Shown here: positions 1 through 7,737 of the stretch, piece after piece | Layout of the letters: every line of letters begins with the position of its first letter | Numbering within the stretch: the stretch's first letter is position 1 | From: Actinobacteria bacterium HGW-Actinobacteria-6 | Lineage (GTDB): Bacteria; Actinomycetota; Coriobacteriia; Anaerosomatales; Anaerosomataceae | Direction of reading: 5' to 3' | Length of the DNA stretch: 48,348 nucleotides | Assembly (NCBI GenBank): GCA_002841295.1 | Contig: PHEU01000014.1 | Span: 1 to 48,348, forward strand | Notes under the pieces: model-generated | Told to the model about the DNA's origin: nothing | The model's database searches: none | The model's input: the letters and a program-made list of their open reading frames with translations, nothing else | Program-made: the position numbers and the translations under genes

Positions 1-537
1 GAGCTTGCCGTCGCGCGCTGCCTGCGTGAGATTGCGACTGAATCGCTCGAGCGCCTGGAACTGCGCTTCGGGGTTCTGGTCGGTCACCTTTGCGCCGGCA
101 CGCAACTCGCCGAGCGCTTCAAGCAGCCGCGCCTCGGTCACGCCCTGCTTGCCGAGGATGCGTCCGGCTTCGCCACCGTCGCCCGCCACACCGAGCAGCA
201 GGTGCTCGGTGGAGACGTACGCGTCCTTGAGCTTCTCGGCATGCTTGAATGCCGAGGCAAGAACGGTGTTGAGCCTGGGACCGATACCTGCAGGCGCGGT
301 CGCGCCACTGCCGGTCACCCTCGGCATGGCTGCGATCGCGGTGGTCGCCTCGGCTTCAAGCAGATCGGGATCGGCGCCGACCTTCTGCACGATCGGTCGG
401 ACCACGCCTTCTGCCGCGTCGAGCAGCGCCTTGAGCAGGTGCTCGGGCTCGATAACCTGCGATTCACCGTCATCGGCGATACCCTGCGCCGCCTGTAGTG
501 CCTCTTGCGCCTTCACGGTGAGCTTGTCGAGTCTCAT
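1..537 (-). CDS. clpB: ATP-dependent disaggregase ClpB, N-terminal part (runs off the window)
   Basis: This gene encodes the protein-disaggregating AAA+ chaperone that works with DnaK/DnaJ/GrpE to rescue aggregated proteins in the cytoplasm. Only the first 179 codons are inside the window. They begin MRLDKLTVKAQEALQAAQ and contain the two Clp_N repeats, recognisable by IEPEHLLKALLD near residue 30 and STEHLLLGVAGD near residue 108. The reading frame is open to base 1, so the truncation is only the window edge. The start is chosen because AGGAGG lies six bases upstream of the ATG and the N-terminus matches the family. It is the last gene of the dnaK-grpE-dnaJ-hspR-clpB order typical of Actinobacteria, about 180 bases after hspR. 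Confidence 0.95.
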   Translation of the reverse strand, partial: MRLDKLTVKAQEALQAAQGIADDGESQVIEPEHLLKALLDAAEGVVRPIVQKVGADPDLLEAEATTAIAAMPRVTGSGATAPAGIGPRLNTVLASAFKHAEKLKDAYVSTEHLLLGVAGDGGEAGRILGKQGVTEARLLEALGELRAGAKVTDQNPEAQFQALERFSRNLTQAARDGKL

Positions 538-718
538 GTCGTACCTCCTGAAGCCTCCAGCCTCAGCGCTTCAAGCTTCAAGCCGGGGCTGTCTTGTTTG
601 GAGCGATGCGTGAGTACACCCACGCCACGAGATGTCATATTGGTCCCCCTGGGGTCGTCCCGTTGCGGACTCCCTCCAGCCAGCGCACCAGCGCTGAGCG
701 TTCGTCCTCCACCGACAT
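534..718 (-). other. hspR-clpB spacer with two tiny coupled ORFs
   Basis: Two very short frames fill the gap between hspR and clpB. The first (718 to 635, 27 residues, [13 protein letters not shown]...) starts in a TGATG overlap with the hspR stop. The second (638 to 534, 34 residues, MTSRGVGVL...) starts in an ATGA overlap with the first and ends in an ATGA overlap with the clpB start. The unbroken chain of start/stop overlaps could provide translational coupling from hspR to clpB, but the second peptide is largely made by a heptamer repeat array. I see no family match. They may be chance frames. Confidence 0.25.
553..587. repeat. degenerate 7-bp tandem repeat array
   Basis: Five consecutive heptamers read gcctcca, gcctcag, cgcttca, agcttca and agccggg, sharing the pattern n-g-c-y-t-c-a in the first four. 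It lies just upstream of the clpB ribosome binding site, in the only long gap of the heat-shock operon. Short heptameric arrays of this look occur between genes in several GC-rich bacteria. No function can be read from the sequence. Confidence 0.45.
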
Positions 719-1125
719 CACAGCCCCCGGCGGATGATACCGCCACGCGGCACGTGCACTATGTCCGCCCGCAAGCTCTGTCTGACGGCCTGAATCTCAT
801 CAGCAATGCGGCGCTCGGTGGTGGTCGCTTCCTGTTGCGCACAATCCAGATCCTCTTGCAGCCGCTCGATCTCCACCTGCAACTCGAGGATGCGCATCAC
901 GCCGGCCAGGTTGACGCCCTCTTCCTGCGTCAGACGCTGGATGAGCTGCAGCCGCTCAACGTCGGCCTCCGAGTACAGCCGCGTGTTGCCCGCCGAGCGC
1001 TTCGGCTGCACAAGCTGCTTGCGCTCGTAGATACGCAGTGTCTGCGGGTGCATGCCTGCCAACTCGGCCGCCACGCTGATCATGTACACGGGCCGATCTT
1101 TGCCTGAGGAGCGCTGGTTCTTCAT
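718..1125 (-). CDS. hspR: Heat-shock repressor HspR (MerR family)
   Basis: This is a MerR-type transcriptional repressor of the dnaK operon and clpB; in actinobacteria HspR acts with DnaK as co-repressor. The 135-residue protein has a MerR helix-turn-helix at about residues 13-80. The conserved core is [20 protein letters not shown], followed by a G-N-T-R-L-Y-S motif, and then a coiled-coil tail ([13 protein letters not shown]) for dimerisation. It lies 18 bases after dnaJ and before clpB, the classic position. HspR sites (HAIR, CTTGAGT-N7-ACTCAAG) are not visible in canonical form upstream of dnaK here, so the operator may be diverged. Identification rests on fold signature plus operon position. 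Confidence 0.93.
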   Translation of the reverse strand: MKNQRSSGKDRPVYMISVAAELAGMHPQTLRIYERKQLVQPKRSAGNTRLYSEADVERLQLIQRLTQEEGVNLAGVMRILELQVEIERLQEDLDCAQQEATTTERRIADEIQAVRQSLRADIVHVPRGGIIRRGL

Positions 1126-1143
1126 GGTCGTCCTCCCGTGCGT

Positions 1144-2262
1144 CTACGTGATGTGCGCGCGGATATCGTCGTTGCGCGCCGAGTCGAACCGTTTCAGTAG
1201 TTCCTTCTGCTCGGCATTGAGCTTCTTCGGAACCGCGATGTGCACTTTCACCCTAAGGTCTCCTGCACCCTTGCCTTTGAGCTTCGGCGCACCCTTGCCG
1301 GGGATCTTGTAGATCTTGCCGTCCGAGGTACCCTCGGCGATCTTGAGCTTGACCTTCTGGCCGTCCGGAGTGGGAATCGTGATCTCCGCGCCGAGGACCG
1401 CCTCGGTGATCGTCACCGGCAGATCCATCTGGACATCTGCGCCATCGCGCGAGTAATAAGGATGCGGCTTCACGTGCGTCACAACGTAGAGGTCGCCGGC
1501 CGGACCGCCGCCAATCCCGGGCTCGCCCTTGCCCTTGAAACGCAGACGGCCGCCATCGGTGGCTCCGGGCGGTACGTTCACCGTGATCGGCTTCAGTTTC
1601 ACCACTGATCCCTTGCCCCTGCAGGTCTGGCACGGATTCTCGATGAACTTGCCGGTGCCACCACAGCGCTGGCATGGCCGAGAGACCCCGAACATGCCCT
1701 GCCCCTGCGTCACGTGTCCCGATCCCCTGCAGGTGGGACACGTGATCGGACTGGTGCCGGGTTTGGCGCCTGAGCCGTGACAGACCGCGCACTTTTCGCT
1801 GCGCTTGAGGTCGACTTTCGTGGACACCCCATGGAGCGCGTCGTCGAAGGAGAGTGACACGTCGTACTGCAAGTCACCGCCGCGGTGCGCACCCGTGCGC
1901 GAACCGCCGCTGCCTGTGCCACCGCCGGAGAACAGGTCGCCGAAGAGCCCACCAAGGTCGCCGAGGTCTACGTTCTGATACGAGTAGCCCCCACCGCCCC
2001 CACCGCCCGGCCAGCCGGCGCCCTGAGGCCCGGCTCCCGGCGGCACGTTCCCGCCGAAGTACTGGCCGAACTGATCGTACTGCGAGCGCTTCTCGGCATC
2101 AGAGAGCACCTCGTACGCCTCGTTGAGCTCCTTGAACTTCTCCTCGGAGCCGCCTGCGTCGGGGTGGTGCTTGCGCGCCTGCTTGCGGAACGCCTTCTTT
2201 ATCTCGTCGGCGGTAGCAGTCTTGCTCACGCCGAGCATGTCGTAGTAGTCCTTGCCGGCCAT
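1144..2262 (-). CDS. dnaJ: Chaperone DnaJ
   Basis: This is the Hsp40 co-chaperone that delivers substrates to DnaK and stimulates its ATPase. The 372-residue protein has the full type I architecture. The J domain has HPD at residues 33-35, followed by a Gly-rich linker (about residues 75-125). Next is a zinc domain with four CxxCxGxG repeats ([32 protein letters not shown]), and then the C-terminal substrate-binding domains. It starts two bases after the grpE stop, so the genes are almost certainly translated from one mRNA. Length and motifs are normal for the family. Confidence 0.97.
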   Translation of the reverse strand: MAGKDYYDMLGVSKTATADEIKKAFRKQARKHHPDAGGSEEKFKELNEAYEVLSDAEKRSQYDQFGQYFGGNVPPGAGPQGAGWPGGGGGGGYSYQNVDLGDLGGLFGDLFSGGGTGSGGSRTGAHRGGDLQYDVSLSFDDALHGVSTKVDLKRSEKCAVCHGSGAKPGTSPITCPTCRGSGHVTQGQGMFGVSRPCQRCGGTGKFIENPCQTCRGKGSVVKLKPITVNVPPGATDGGRLRFKGKGEPGIGGGPAGDLYVVTHVKPHPYYSRDGADVQMDLPVTITEAVLGAEITIPTPDGQKVKLKIAEGTSDGKIYKIPGKGAPKLKGKGAGDLRVKVHIAVPKKLNAEQKELLKRFDSARNDDIRAHIT

Positions 2263-2264
2263 CG

Positions 2265-2822
2265 CTACCCCTTACGAGCAGGACCGCCCGTGCTCACGAC
2301 TACCATCGCCGGGCGCACAACGCGTCCTCCCAGGCTGTAGCCCTTCTGGAACACGTCCAAGACGGTGCCGTCAGGCACTTCAAGATCTTCGCGCTGGCTG
2401 ACCGCATGGTGCAGCTGCGGGTCGAATTCGGCGCCGAAGGGGTCAATGACTTCAACGCCCTCCTTGCCGAAGACGTCGATCACCTGCTGGTGCACCATCT
2501 CGACGCCCTTGAGTAGCTGCTCTAGATCGCCGCCGGCAGTCGTATGGTCTATCGCTCGCTCGAGGTTATCGAGCACCGGAAGCAGATCCTCGACGATGCG
2601 CTGACCCGCACGCGCGACCAGGTCACCCTGGTCGCGCGTGACGCGCCTGCGGTAGTTCTCAAACTCAGCCTGGAGCCGCTGCGCGGTCTCAAGGTGTCCG
2701 GCGGCCTCAGTACGGGCGGCTTCAAGCTCACGCTCAAGGTTGTCACCGCGTAGATCGAACTCGGCACCGAGGTCTTCCACCAGCACCGGATCGATCCCGG
2801 GGTCGTCGGTCTTCTTGGTCAT
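2265..2822 (-). CDS. grpE: Nucleotide exchange factor GrpE
   Basis: GrpE releases ADP from DnaK to reset the chaperone cycle. The 185-residue protein has a long N-terminal coiled coil (about residues 25-65, containing [11 protein letters not shown], the family hallmark). The C-terminal beta domain holds [15 protein letters not shown] and the ending [21 protein letters not shown]. It starts two bases after the dnaK stop and ends two bases before dnaJ, so it sits in a tightly packed chaperone operon. Confidence 0.96.
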   Translation of the reverse strand: MTKKTDDPGIDPVLVEDLGAEFDLRGDNLERELEAARTEAAGHLETAQRLQAEFENYRRRVTRDQGDLVARAGQRIVEDLLPVLDNLERAIDHTTAGGDLEQLLKGVEMVHQQVIDVFGKEGVEVIDPFGAEFDPQLHHAVSQREDLEVPDGTVLDVFQKGYSLGGRVVRPAMVVVSTGGPARKG

Positions 2823-2824
2823 GA

Positions 2825-4723
2825 TTAGTTCTCCTCGTCGACGACCTCGTAGTCGGCGACCTCCTCGTCACCAGCCGGCGCATCTTCACCTTCGGGGGCA
2901 CCCTCGCCCTCTTCGGCAGCCGCCACATCCTGGTAGACGATCTCGGCCAGCTTGTACGAAGCCTCCTGGAGCTTCTCGGTCGCTGCCTTCATGGCATCGA
3001 TGTCGTCGCCCTCGAGAGTCTTGGCGAGCTCGGCGGAAGCCTCTTCGCATGCCGTCTTGGTCTCCTCGGGAACCTTCTCACCGAGGTCCTTGATGGTCTT
3101 CTCGGTCGTGTAAATGAGGGTGTCGGCCATGTTGCGAACCTCGGCCTCTTCCTTCTTCTTGCGATCCTCGTCAGCGTGCGCCTCGGCGTCGTTGACCATG
3201 CGGTCGACTTCCTCGTCGGAGAGCGCGGTGGTGCCGCTGATGGTGATCTTCTGCTCCTGACCGGTACCGCGATCCTTTGCCGAGACGTTCACGATGCCGT
3301 TAGCGTCGATATCGAACGTGACCTCGACCTGCGGGATGCCACGGGGCGCCGGCGGGATGTTCGCAAGCGTGAACTTGCCGAGGGTCTTGTTGTACGCAGC
3401 AATCTCGCGCTCGCCTTGCAAGACGTGGATCTCCACGCTCGTCTGGCCGTCAGCTGCAGTCGTGTAAGTCTCCATCTTGCGGGTCGGAATCGTTGTGTTG
3501 CGCTCGATCATCTTGGTCATGACACCACCGAGGGTCTCAACACCAAGGGAGAGCGGAGTGACGTCGAGGAGCAGGATGCCCTTGACGTCCCCGCCGAGCA
3601 CGCCGCCCTGGATGGCCGCGCCGATGGCGACGACTTCATCAGGATTGACGCCCTTGTGCGGGTCCTTGCCGGTGATGCCCTTGACGAGCTCCTGGACTGC
3701 GGGCATACGGCTCGAACCACCGACGAGGATGACTTCGTTGATGTCAGATGCCTTGATGCCGGCATCCTTGATGGCCTGCTCGACCGGCTTCTTGCACCGC
3801 TCAAGCAAATCGCTTGTAACCTTCTGGAACTCGGCACGTGTAAGCGTGTAGTCGAGGTGCTTCGGACCCGACGCGTCAGCCGTGATGAATGGCATGTTGA
3901 TCTGCGTGTTCTGCGTCGTCGAGAGCTCCATCTTCGCCTTCTCGGCATGCTCCTTGAGGCGCTGCAGGGCCATCTTGTCATTGCGCAAGTCGATGCCGTG
4001 ATCGGACTTGAACTTCTCGGCGAGCCAGTCGATGACCTTCTGGTCCCAGTCGTCGCCGCCAAGGTGGTTGTCGCCGTTGGTGGACTTGACCTCGAACACG
4101 CCATCGCCGATTTCAAGGACCGACACGTCGAAGGTACCGCCGCCGAGGTCGAACACGAGAATTGTCTGATCGGCGTGGCCCTTGTCCAGACCGTAGGCAA
4201 GCGCTGCCGCAGTTGGCTCGTTGATGATGCGCTTGACCTCAAGACCGGCAATCTTGCCAGCGTCCTTGGTGGCCTGGCGCTGCATATCGTTGAAGTACGC
4301 AGGCACCGTAATGACCGCCTCGGTGACAGTCTCACCAAGGTACGCCTCGGCATCGGCCTTGAGCTTCTGCAGGATCATGGCCGAGATTTCCTCAGGCGTG
4401 TAGTTCTTGCCTTCGATCTCAACGACCGCGCGACCGTCCTTGCCCTTCACTGCGTTGTACGCGATGGTGCCGCGCTCCGACTTGGTCTCTTCGAACTTGC
4501 GACCAATGAAACGCTTGATGCTCTTGATGGTGTTCTCCGGATTGGTGATCGCCTGGTTCTTGGCAGATTTGCCAACGATCCGTTCGCCATCCTTGCGGAA
4601 CGCGACTACTGAAGGCGTGGTGCGGTCTCCCTCAGAGTTCACGATGATCGTGGGTTCGCCACCCTCGAGAACCGCAACTGCGGAGTTCGTGGTGCCCAGG
4701 TCGATGCCGATGATCTTGCCCAT
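2825..4723 (-). CDS. dnaK: Chaperone DnaK (Hsp70)
   Basis: This is the Hsp70 ATPase that binds unfolded polypeptides in the cytoplasm. The 632-residue protein begins [18 protein letters not shown] (phosphate-1 motif). It carries the phosphate-2 motif [16 protein letters not shown] and the adenosine motif [16 protein letters not shown], then the substrate-binding domain and an acidic tail ending EVVDEEN, typical of actinobacterial DnaK. The start has GAAAGGAG upstream and is the first gene of the heat-shock operon. A good sigma-70-type promoter lies about 100 bases upstream. Confidence 0.98.
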   Translation of the reverse strand: MGKIIGIDLGTTNSAVAVLEGGEPTIIVNSEGDRTTPSVVAFRKDGERIVGKSAKNQAITNPENTIKSIKRFIGRKFEETKSERGTIAYNAVKGKDGRAVVEIEGKNYTPEEISAMILQKLKADAEAYLGETVTEAVITVPAYFNDMQRQATKDAGKIAGLEVKRIINEPTAAALAYGLDKGHADQTILVFDLGGGTFDVSVLEIGDGVFEVKSTNGDNHLGGDDWDQKVIDWLAEKFKSDHGIDLRNDKMALQRLKEHAEKAKMELSTTQNTQINMPFITADASGPKHLDYTLTRAEFQKVTSDLLERCKKPVEQAIKDAGIKASDINEVILVGGSSRMPAVQELVKGITGKDPHKGVNPDEVVAIGAAIQGGVLGGDVKGILLLDVTPLSLGVETLGGVMTKMIERNTTIPTRKMETYTTAADGQTSVEIHVLQGEREIAAYNKTLGKFTLANIPPAPRGIPQVEVTFDIDANGIVNVSAKDRGTGQEQKITISGTTALSDEEVDRMVNDAEAHADEDRKKKEEAEVRNMADTLIYTTEKTIKDLGEKVPEETKTACEEASAELAKTLEGDDIDAMKAATEKLQEASYKLAEIVYQDVAAAEEGEGAPEGEDAPAGDEEVADYEVVDEEN

Positions 4724-4745
4724 GTTCGCGTGCTCCTTTCAATCC

Positions 4746-4760
4746 CCCGCGTAGCGCGGG
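4746..4760 (-). promoter_or_regulatory. Hairpin in the dnaK 5' untranslated region
   Basis: A perfect 6-bp GC stem (CCCGCG / CGCGGG) with a 3-base loop lies about 22 bases before the dnaK start codon, between the predicted transcription start and the ribosome binding site. It could stabilise the leader or modulate initiation. This is inference from base pairing only. Confidence 0.35.
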
Positions 4761-4818
4761 AGGCTCTGTGACGTAGTCAACGCGAGAACGGTACTTCCAA
4801 CACCGTGCCGCGTGTTCG

Positions 4819-4847
4819 AGATTAGAATCTAAGCGTACCATTGTCAA
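4819..4847 (-). promoter_or_regulatory. Predicted dnaK operon promoter with overlapping palindrome
   Basis: On the minus strand a perfect -35 TTGACA is followed after exactly 17 bases by a -10 TAATCT. The 11-base palindrome TTAGA-N-TCTAA overlaps the spacer and -10, a natural operator position. The expected transcription start is about 4811, giving a leader of about 90 bases. No canonical HAIR or CIRCE box is present here. Confidence 0.65.
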
Positions 4848-4938
4848 GTTTTCTAACCGCGAGTAGCTGATATACCCCGCAAGCGCGCAATCGAACCGGA
4901 CGCAAGGCGATGTGATTCAAAGAGTTACGAAAAGCCTA

Positions 4939-4968
4939 TTTACAGTGAGGAACCTACTCGGGTAAGGT
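4939..4968 (+). promoter_or_regulatory. Predicted ferredoxin promoter
   Basis: TTTACA and TAAGGT are separated by 18 bases, and the ferredoxin ATG follows about 65 bases after the -10. It is arranged divergently from the dnaK promoter in the 312-base gap between the two genes. Apart from the two promoters and the dnaK leader hairpin I see nothing else in that gap. Confidence 0.45.
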
Positions 4969-5035
4969 ACGTGCGAAACTGACCGCCTCGGGCGCGCTCC
5001 TCTAAGCGCATTCGGACGAACAGAAAGAGGTACTC

Positions 5036-5224
5036 ATGCCCCGACCAATCATCAATGAAGACGAGTGCTCCGGCTGCGGCATCTGCGTGGATGCATGCAC
5101 CGAGGGTGTCATCGAGCTCGTGGACGACGTGGCCAGCCCGGTCAACGAGGACAACTGCACCGCTTGTGCGGCCTGCATGGAAGAGTGTCCCATGGGCGCC
5201 ATTGAGGAAATCGAAGAGGATTAG
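5036..5224 (+). CDS. 2[4Fe-4S] ferredoxin
   Basis: This is a small cytoplasmic electron carrier of 62 residues. Two clusters are indicated by CSGCGICVDAC (Cys 11, 14, 17, 21) and CTACAACMEEC (the second CxxCxxCxxxC block), the latter followed by Pro as in clostridial-type ferredoxins. The acidic C-terminus EEIEED is typical. The start has AAGAGGT at good spacing. It stands alone with its own promoter and a UUCG hairpin behind it. Partner enzymes cannot be named from the context, but an anaerobic metabolism is suggested. Confidence 0.93.
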   Translation: MPRPIINEDECSGCGICVDACTEGVIELVDDVASPVNEDNCTACAACMEECPMGAIEEIEED

Positions 5225-5233
5225 TACGTCCTC

Positions 5234-5827
5234 TTAGAACAGACTGCTGCCATCAGGGCGCCTTCGGGTGCCCTGAGTACTTCCCGGATGATCCGCCGGC
5301 CTGGCAAGCCCCCGAAACTGCTGCCAGACCTCACGCTTGCGGTCTTCATCGCCGAGCGACGCTTCCAGGCCGTTGACCGCGAGCAACGTCACGCCCTGCA
5401 CTGCCACGGGCTCACCAAACGCGAGGGCGGACAACCTGAACGCTGCTGCCACATCGGCCGCCGCTACCACATCGAGCGCGACGACGACTGCGGGATCAAC
5501 CGCAAGTAGCTGCATTCGCAACCGGGCAGCGATGACGTCAGGCTCAAGGGCAGACGCAGGCCGCGATACGCTGCTCCACACCTCGCCGAGTGCACCGAGT
5601 GCGTCCAGCGCCTTGCGCGCGGCATCTCCGTCGGGTCCTGCGAGGGCAATGCCACCAGCCCGCTCGCCTTCCCCCGGTTCCCCCTTCACAAGCGCCACTG
5701 CGGGAAATACGCTCCCGGACCAGGCGATGCATCCGGACTCGCCAAGGAGCTCGTCCGCGGAGGCAAGCTCCGCGCGGACTTTCGCTTCCGCGAGTTCCTC
5801 AGAGCGAGCGTCTATCGCGCAAACCAT
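5234..5827 (-). CDS. Unrecognised 197-residue protein
   Basis: I do not recognise the family. The protein is rich in Ala, Val and Leu, without a signal peptide or clear membrane segments. It contains alternating hydrophobic stretches (LLAVDPAVVVALDVVAAADV) and an Arg-rich tail. It overlaps the 3' end of the epimerase gene by 16 bases and has GGAAGGA eight bases before the ATG, so it is probably the third gene of the sortase-epimerase operon. The last residues (TRRRPDGSSLF) are encoded across the hairpin that probably terminates the convergent ferredoxin gene. Confidence 0.65.
   Translation of the reverse strand: MVCAIDARSEELAEAKVRAELASADELLGESGCIAWSGSVFPAVALVKGEPGEGERAGGIALAGPDGDAARKALDALGALGEVWSSVSRPASALEPDVIAARLRMQLLAVDPAVVVALDVVAAADVAAAFRLSALAFGEPVAVQGVTLLAVNGLEASLGDEDRKREVWQQFRGLARPADHPGSTQGTRRRPDGSSLF
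5253..5276 (+). terminator. UUCG-capped hairpin after the ferredoxin gene
   Basis: A stem of about ten pairs (TCAGGGCGCC / GGTGCCCTGA, one G-T pair) closes on a TTCG tetraloop 29 bases after the ferredoxin stop. There is no long T run, so termination efficiency is uncertain. It overlaps the 3' end of the convergent gene. Confidence 0.45.
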
Positions 5828-6747
5828 GCGACGGTCCTTCCGAGCGCGTTCTCAAACGGCGCACGCGCCTCCCAACCAAGTGCGGCTTGCACCTTGGACG
5901 GGTCGAGCACGCTGCGCTCGATGTCGCCATCGCGCGCGGGCTGCTTGTCGATGCCGCCCATGTACCGGGTCGCCATCCGCAGCGCCGAGGCGAGTTCATC
6001 GACCGACATCTCTCTGCCTGTCGCGATGTTGTACGCGGGACCGTCGATGCCTTCGAGCGCGAGCGGCTCCGGCGCATCAAGTGCCGAGATAATCGCCGAG
6101 ACAATGTCGCCTACGTAGATGAAGTCCCTGGTCTGCGCTCCGGATCCGTAGATCACGGGCGTCTCTTTGGCCTGCATCTTCGACGCGAAGATGGCGACCA
6201 CACCGCCCTCACCCAGGGCGTCTTGCCTCGGCCCAAAGACATTGGCGAATCGCAGGCACGCGAAGTCGGTGCCCGAGCCGCGAAGTTCCTCGGCCAGGAC
6301 AGCCTCGGCCTCAAGCTTCGAGCGACCGTACGGATTAGCCGGTCGCTTCGCGGCCGTCTCAGGGAGCGGAAGCACCTCCGGCTCGCCATACACTGCCGCC
6401 GACGATGCCGAGAGGACCAGCTTTGCACCGGCCGCGCGGGCGGCGCGCGCCACGGCACGGGTGCCTTCAACGTTCACGAGGTGGTCGCGTTCCGGATCCG
6501 CAACAGAAACAGGGACGCTGGTCTGTGCCGCCAGATGCACGACGGCGTCAGGCGCAAACTCCGCAACTGCCAAGGCAAGGTCGGGTCCCGTGATGTCGAG
6601 CGTCCTGAACCACGCCGCTGGATGCAGGTTCTCGAAATGCCCGGTGCTGAGATCATCGAGCACGCCGACCTGATAATCGCCGGTGAGAAGCGTCCGAACG
6701 AGGTTTGACCCGATGAAACCTGCACCGCCGGTGATGAGAACCCGCAT
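5812..6747 (-). CDS. NAD-dependent epimerase/dehydratase (UDP-glucose 4-epimerase-like)
   Basis: This is an extended short-chain dehydrogenase that probably interconverts nucleotide sugars for cell-surface polysaccharide or glycoprotein. It has the Rossmann motif VLITGGAGFIGSNLV at the N-terminus, D-D-L-S-T-G near residue 33 and the catalytic SSAAVYG Ser region. YGRSK supplies the Tyr and Lys of the active site, and RFANVFGPRQ and RDFIYVGDIV are also typical of GalE-like enzymes. Two adjacent ATGs exist (6750 and 6747). The second has better spacing from AAGGAG and is used here. It follows the sortase gene by about ten bases, suggesting a surface-assembly operon. The substrate sugar cannot be fixed from sequence. 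Confidence 0.88.
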   Translation of the reverse strand: MRVLITGGAGFIGSNLVRTLLTGDYQVGVLDDLSTGHFENLHPAAWFRTLDITGPDLALAVAEFAPDAVVHLAAQTSVPVSVADPERDHLVNVEGTRAVARAARAAGAKLVLSASSAAVYGEPEVLPLPETAAKRPANPYGRSKLEAEAVLAEELRGSGTDFACLRFANVFGPRQDALGEGGVVAIFASKMQAKETPVIYGSGAQTRDFIYVGDIVSAIISALDAPEPLALEGIDGPAYNIATGREMSVDELASALRMATRYMGGIDKQPARDGDIERSVLDPSKVQAALGWEARAPFENALGRTVAWFAR

Positions 6748-6757
6748 CATTGGCTCC

Positions 6758-7423
6758 TTAGCTGCCGCCCTGATCCAGGCGACGCACCCCGGTCAGGTCG
6801 GCTTGGATTATGTATCGGTATCGCGCGCTGTACGGTGGATGACAAGCAGTCAGTGTGAGCGTGGGTTCCTCGGTGGTGTCGAAGACCTCGACTTTGTCCG
6901 GGGTCACCGTGAACGCGCGAGTAACAGTGTATCGGTAGCGACGGTATGGAGAGTACAAGTCTATGACATCCCCGACCTCAAGCTGATCGATACGCCTGAA
7001 CGGTGCGAGATATGTGGTGCGGTGACCCGAGATGCCACAGTTGCCGGTAGGTCCCGGAAGATCCGTGTACGTGACCCAACCCGGACCCTTCTTCAGGTCC
7101 GCCACCGCCACGCCCTTGACGACGACCGCATCGAGGCTCATCCGCTCGATGACCATGCGGCCGAACACGCCCCCCTCGGCAAGTCCGTCCCAGTACGCCT
7201 TATCCGTCGACTCCCAGTCTCCGAAGTCGAGTACTGGTCCGGTGCTATCGACCTGCGGCACCGTTGCTGACACCCCACCGAACCGATCCAGCTCGTGACG
7301 AAGGCGCCCTTGCTCCGCCCACGTCAGAAGGCTTGTCAGACCGTAGTAGCCGAGCAGCCCGACAGCTATGCCGAGGAACACATTCCCAAGCGCATGGGAG
7401 AGCACGTTCCCGGTATGCCGCAC
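6758..7423 (-). CDS. Class E sortase
   Basis: This is a membrane-anchored transpeptidase that cleaves sorting signals and attaches proteins to the cell wall. The 221-residue protein has one N-terminal membrane segment (NVFLGIAVGLLGYYGL), then the sortase barrel. His is in CGISGHRTTY, the catalytic Cys in TLTACHPPYSARYRYI, and an Arg follows in the same motif. These signatures fit class E. The GTG at 7423 is chosen because GGAGGT lies five bases upstream; the frame stays open further upstream but that part is not family-like. An LPFTG-bearing protein lies 1 kb away. Class E enzymes usually prefer LAxTG, so the pairing is plausible but unproven. Confidence 0.9.
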   Translation of the reverse strand: MRHTGNVLSHALGNVFLGIAVGLLGYYGLTSLLTWAEQGRLRHELDRFGGVSATVPQVDSTGPVLDFGDWESTDKAYWDGLAEGGVFGRMVIERMSLDAVVVKGVAVADLKKGPGWVTYTDLPGPTGNCGISGHRTTYLAPFRRIDQLEVGDVIDLYSPYRRYRYTVTRAFTVTPDKVEVFDTTEEPTLTLTACHPPYSARYRYIIQADLTGVRRLDQGGS

Positions 7424-7456
7424 GACGCACCTCCAAGCATGGAAGTCACTTACAAA

Positions 7457-7472
7457 TGTGACGAATGCCACA
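7457..7472. promoter_or_regulatory. Possible CRP/FNR-type operator
   Basis: TGTGA-N6-CCACA differs from the CRP-family consensus TGTGA-N6-TCACA at one base. It lies 34 bases upstream of the sortase start codon and about 95 bases before the riboswitch. An overlapping dyad GTCAC-N8-GTGAC is also present. This rests on pattern only. Confidence 0.3.
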
Positions 7473-7550
7473 TAAACAGTTAAGGCAGAATGAGTCGCTG
7501 CCGATACAACCAGTGTAAAGCGATTGACAAGCGAATACCGGAACGAACCC

Positions 7551-7642
7551 CGAAAAAGGCACTCCCGCTGAAAGGCGGGCAACGCAAAGTCACGGGTCTA
7601 ACGGGAGGCATGCCTCCCTACGACAGCCGGACTACCGAAGGT
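7551..7642 (+). ncRNA. Cyclic-di-GMP-I (GEMM) riboswitch aptamer
   Basis: The sequence has the ordered hallmarks of GEMM-I RNA. First is a P2 hairpin CCCGCT-GAAA-GGCGGG with the GAAA tetraloop, then the near-invariant ACGCAAAG. A CACGGGTCTAA segment follows, providing the tetraloop receptor side. Next come a perfect P3 hairpin (GGGAGGCAT / ATGCCTCCC region) and the closing CAGCCGGACTACCGA. A rho-independent terminator begins 19 bases downstream, then the start codon of a secreted HExxH protein. The family binds c-di-GMP and commonly controls adhesion, motility and surface genes. Whether ligand turns this one on or off needs the antiterminator fold and cannot be told by eye. Aptamer boundaries are approximate. 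Confidence 0.88.
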
Positions 7643-7660
7643 CGAGCCATCTTGAGAGAT

Positions 7661-7705
7661 ACCGGCCCGATCACCCAGCGCCTTAGGGGATCAGGGCCGG
7701 TTTTT
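7661..7705 (+). terminator. Riboswitch expression-platform terminator
   Basis: A strong 12-bp stem with one bulge (ACCGGCCCGATC pairing with GATC-A-GGGCCGGT) is followed directly by TTTTT. It stands between the c-di-GMP-I aptamer and the downstream gene, 33 bases before the ATG, so it is the expected genetic switch. Confidence 0.88.
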
Positions 7706-7737
7706 CGCACTCGAGGCTCGAAAAGGGGCGTTCCACA

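Noticed and set aside
2508-2520. CTTGAGT-like HAIR half site
   Set aside because: It lies inside grpE coding sequence, has no inverted partner and is not near a promoter.
3176-4612. A 478-codon open frame antisense to dnaK
   Set aside because: It is the complementary shadow of a well-conserved gene; the composition is Arg/Leu/Asp-rich without motifs or ribosome site.
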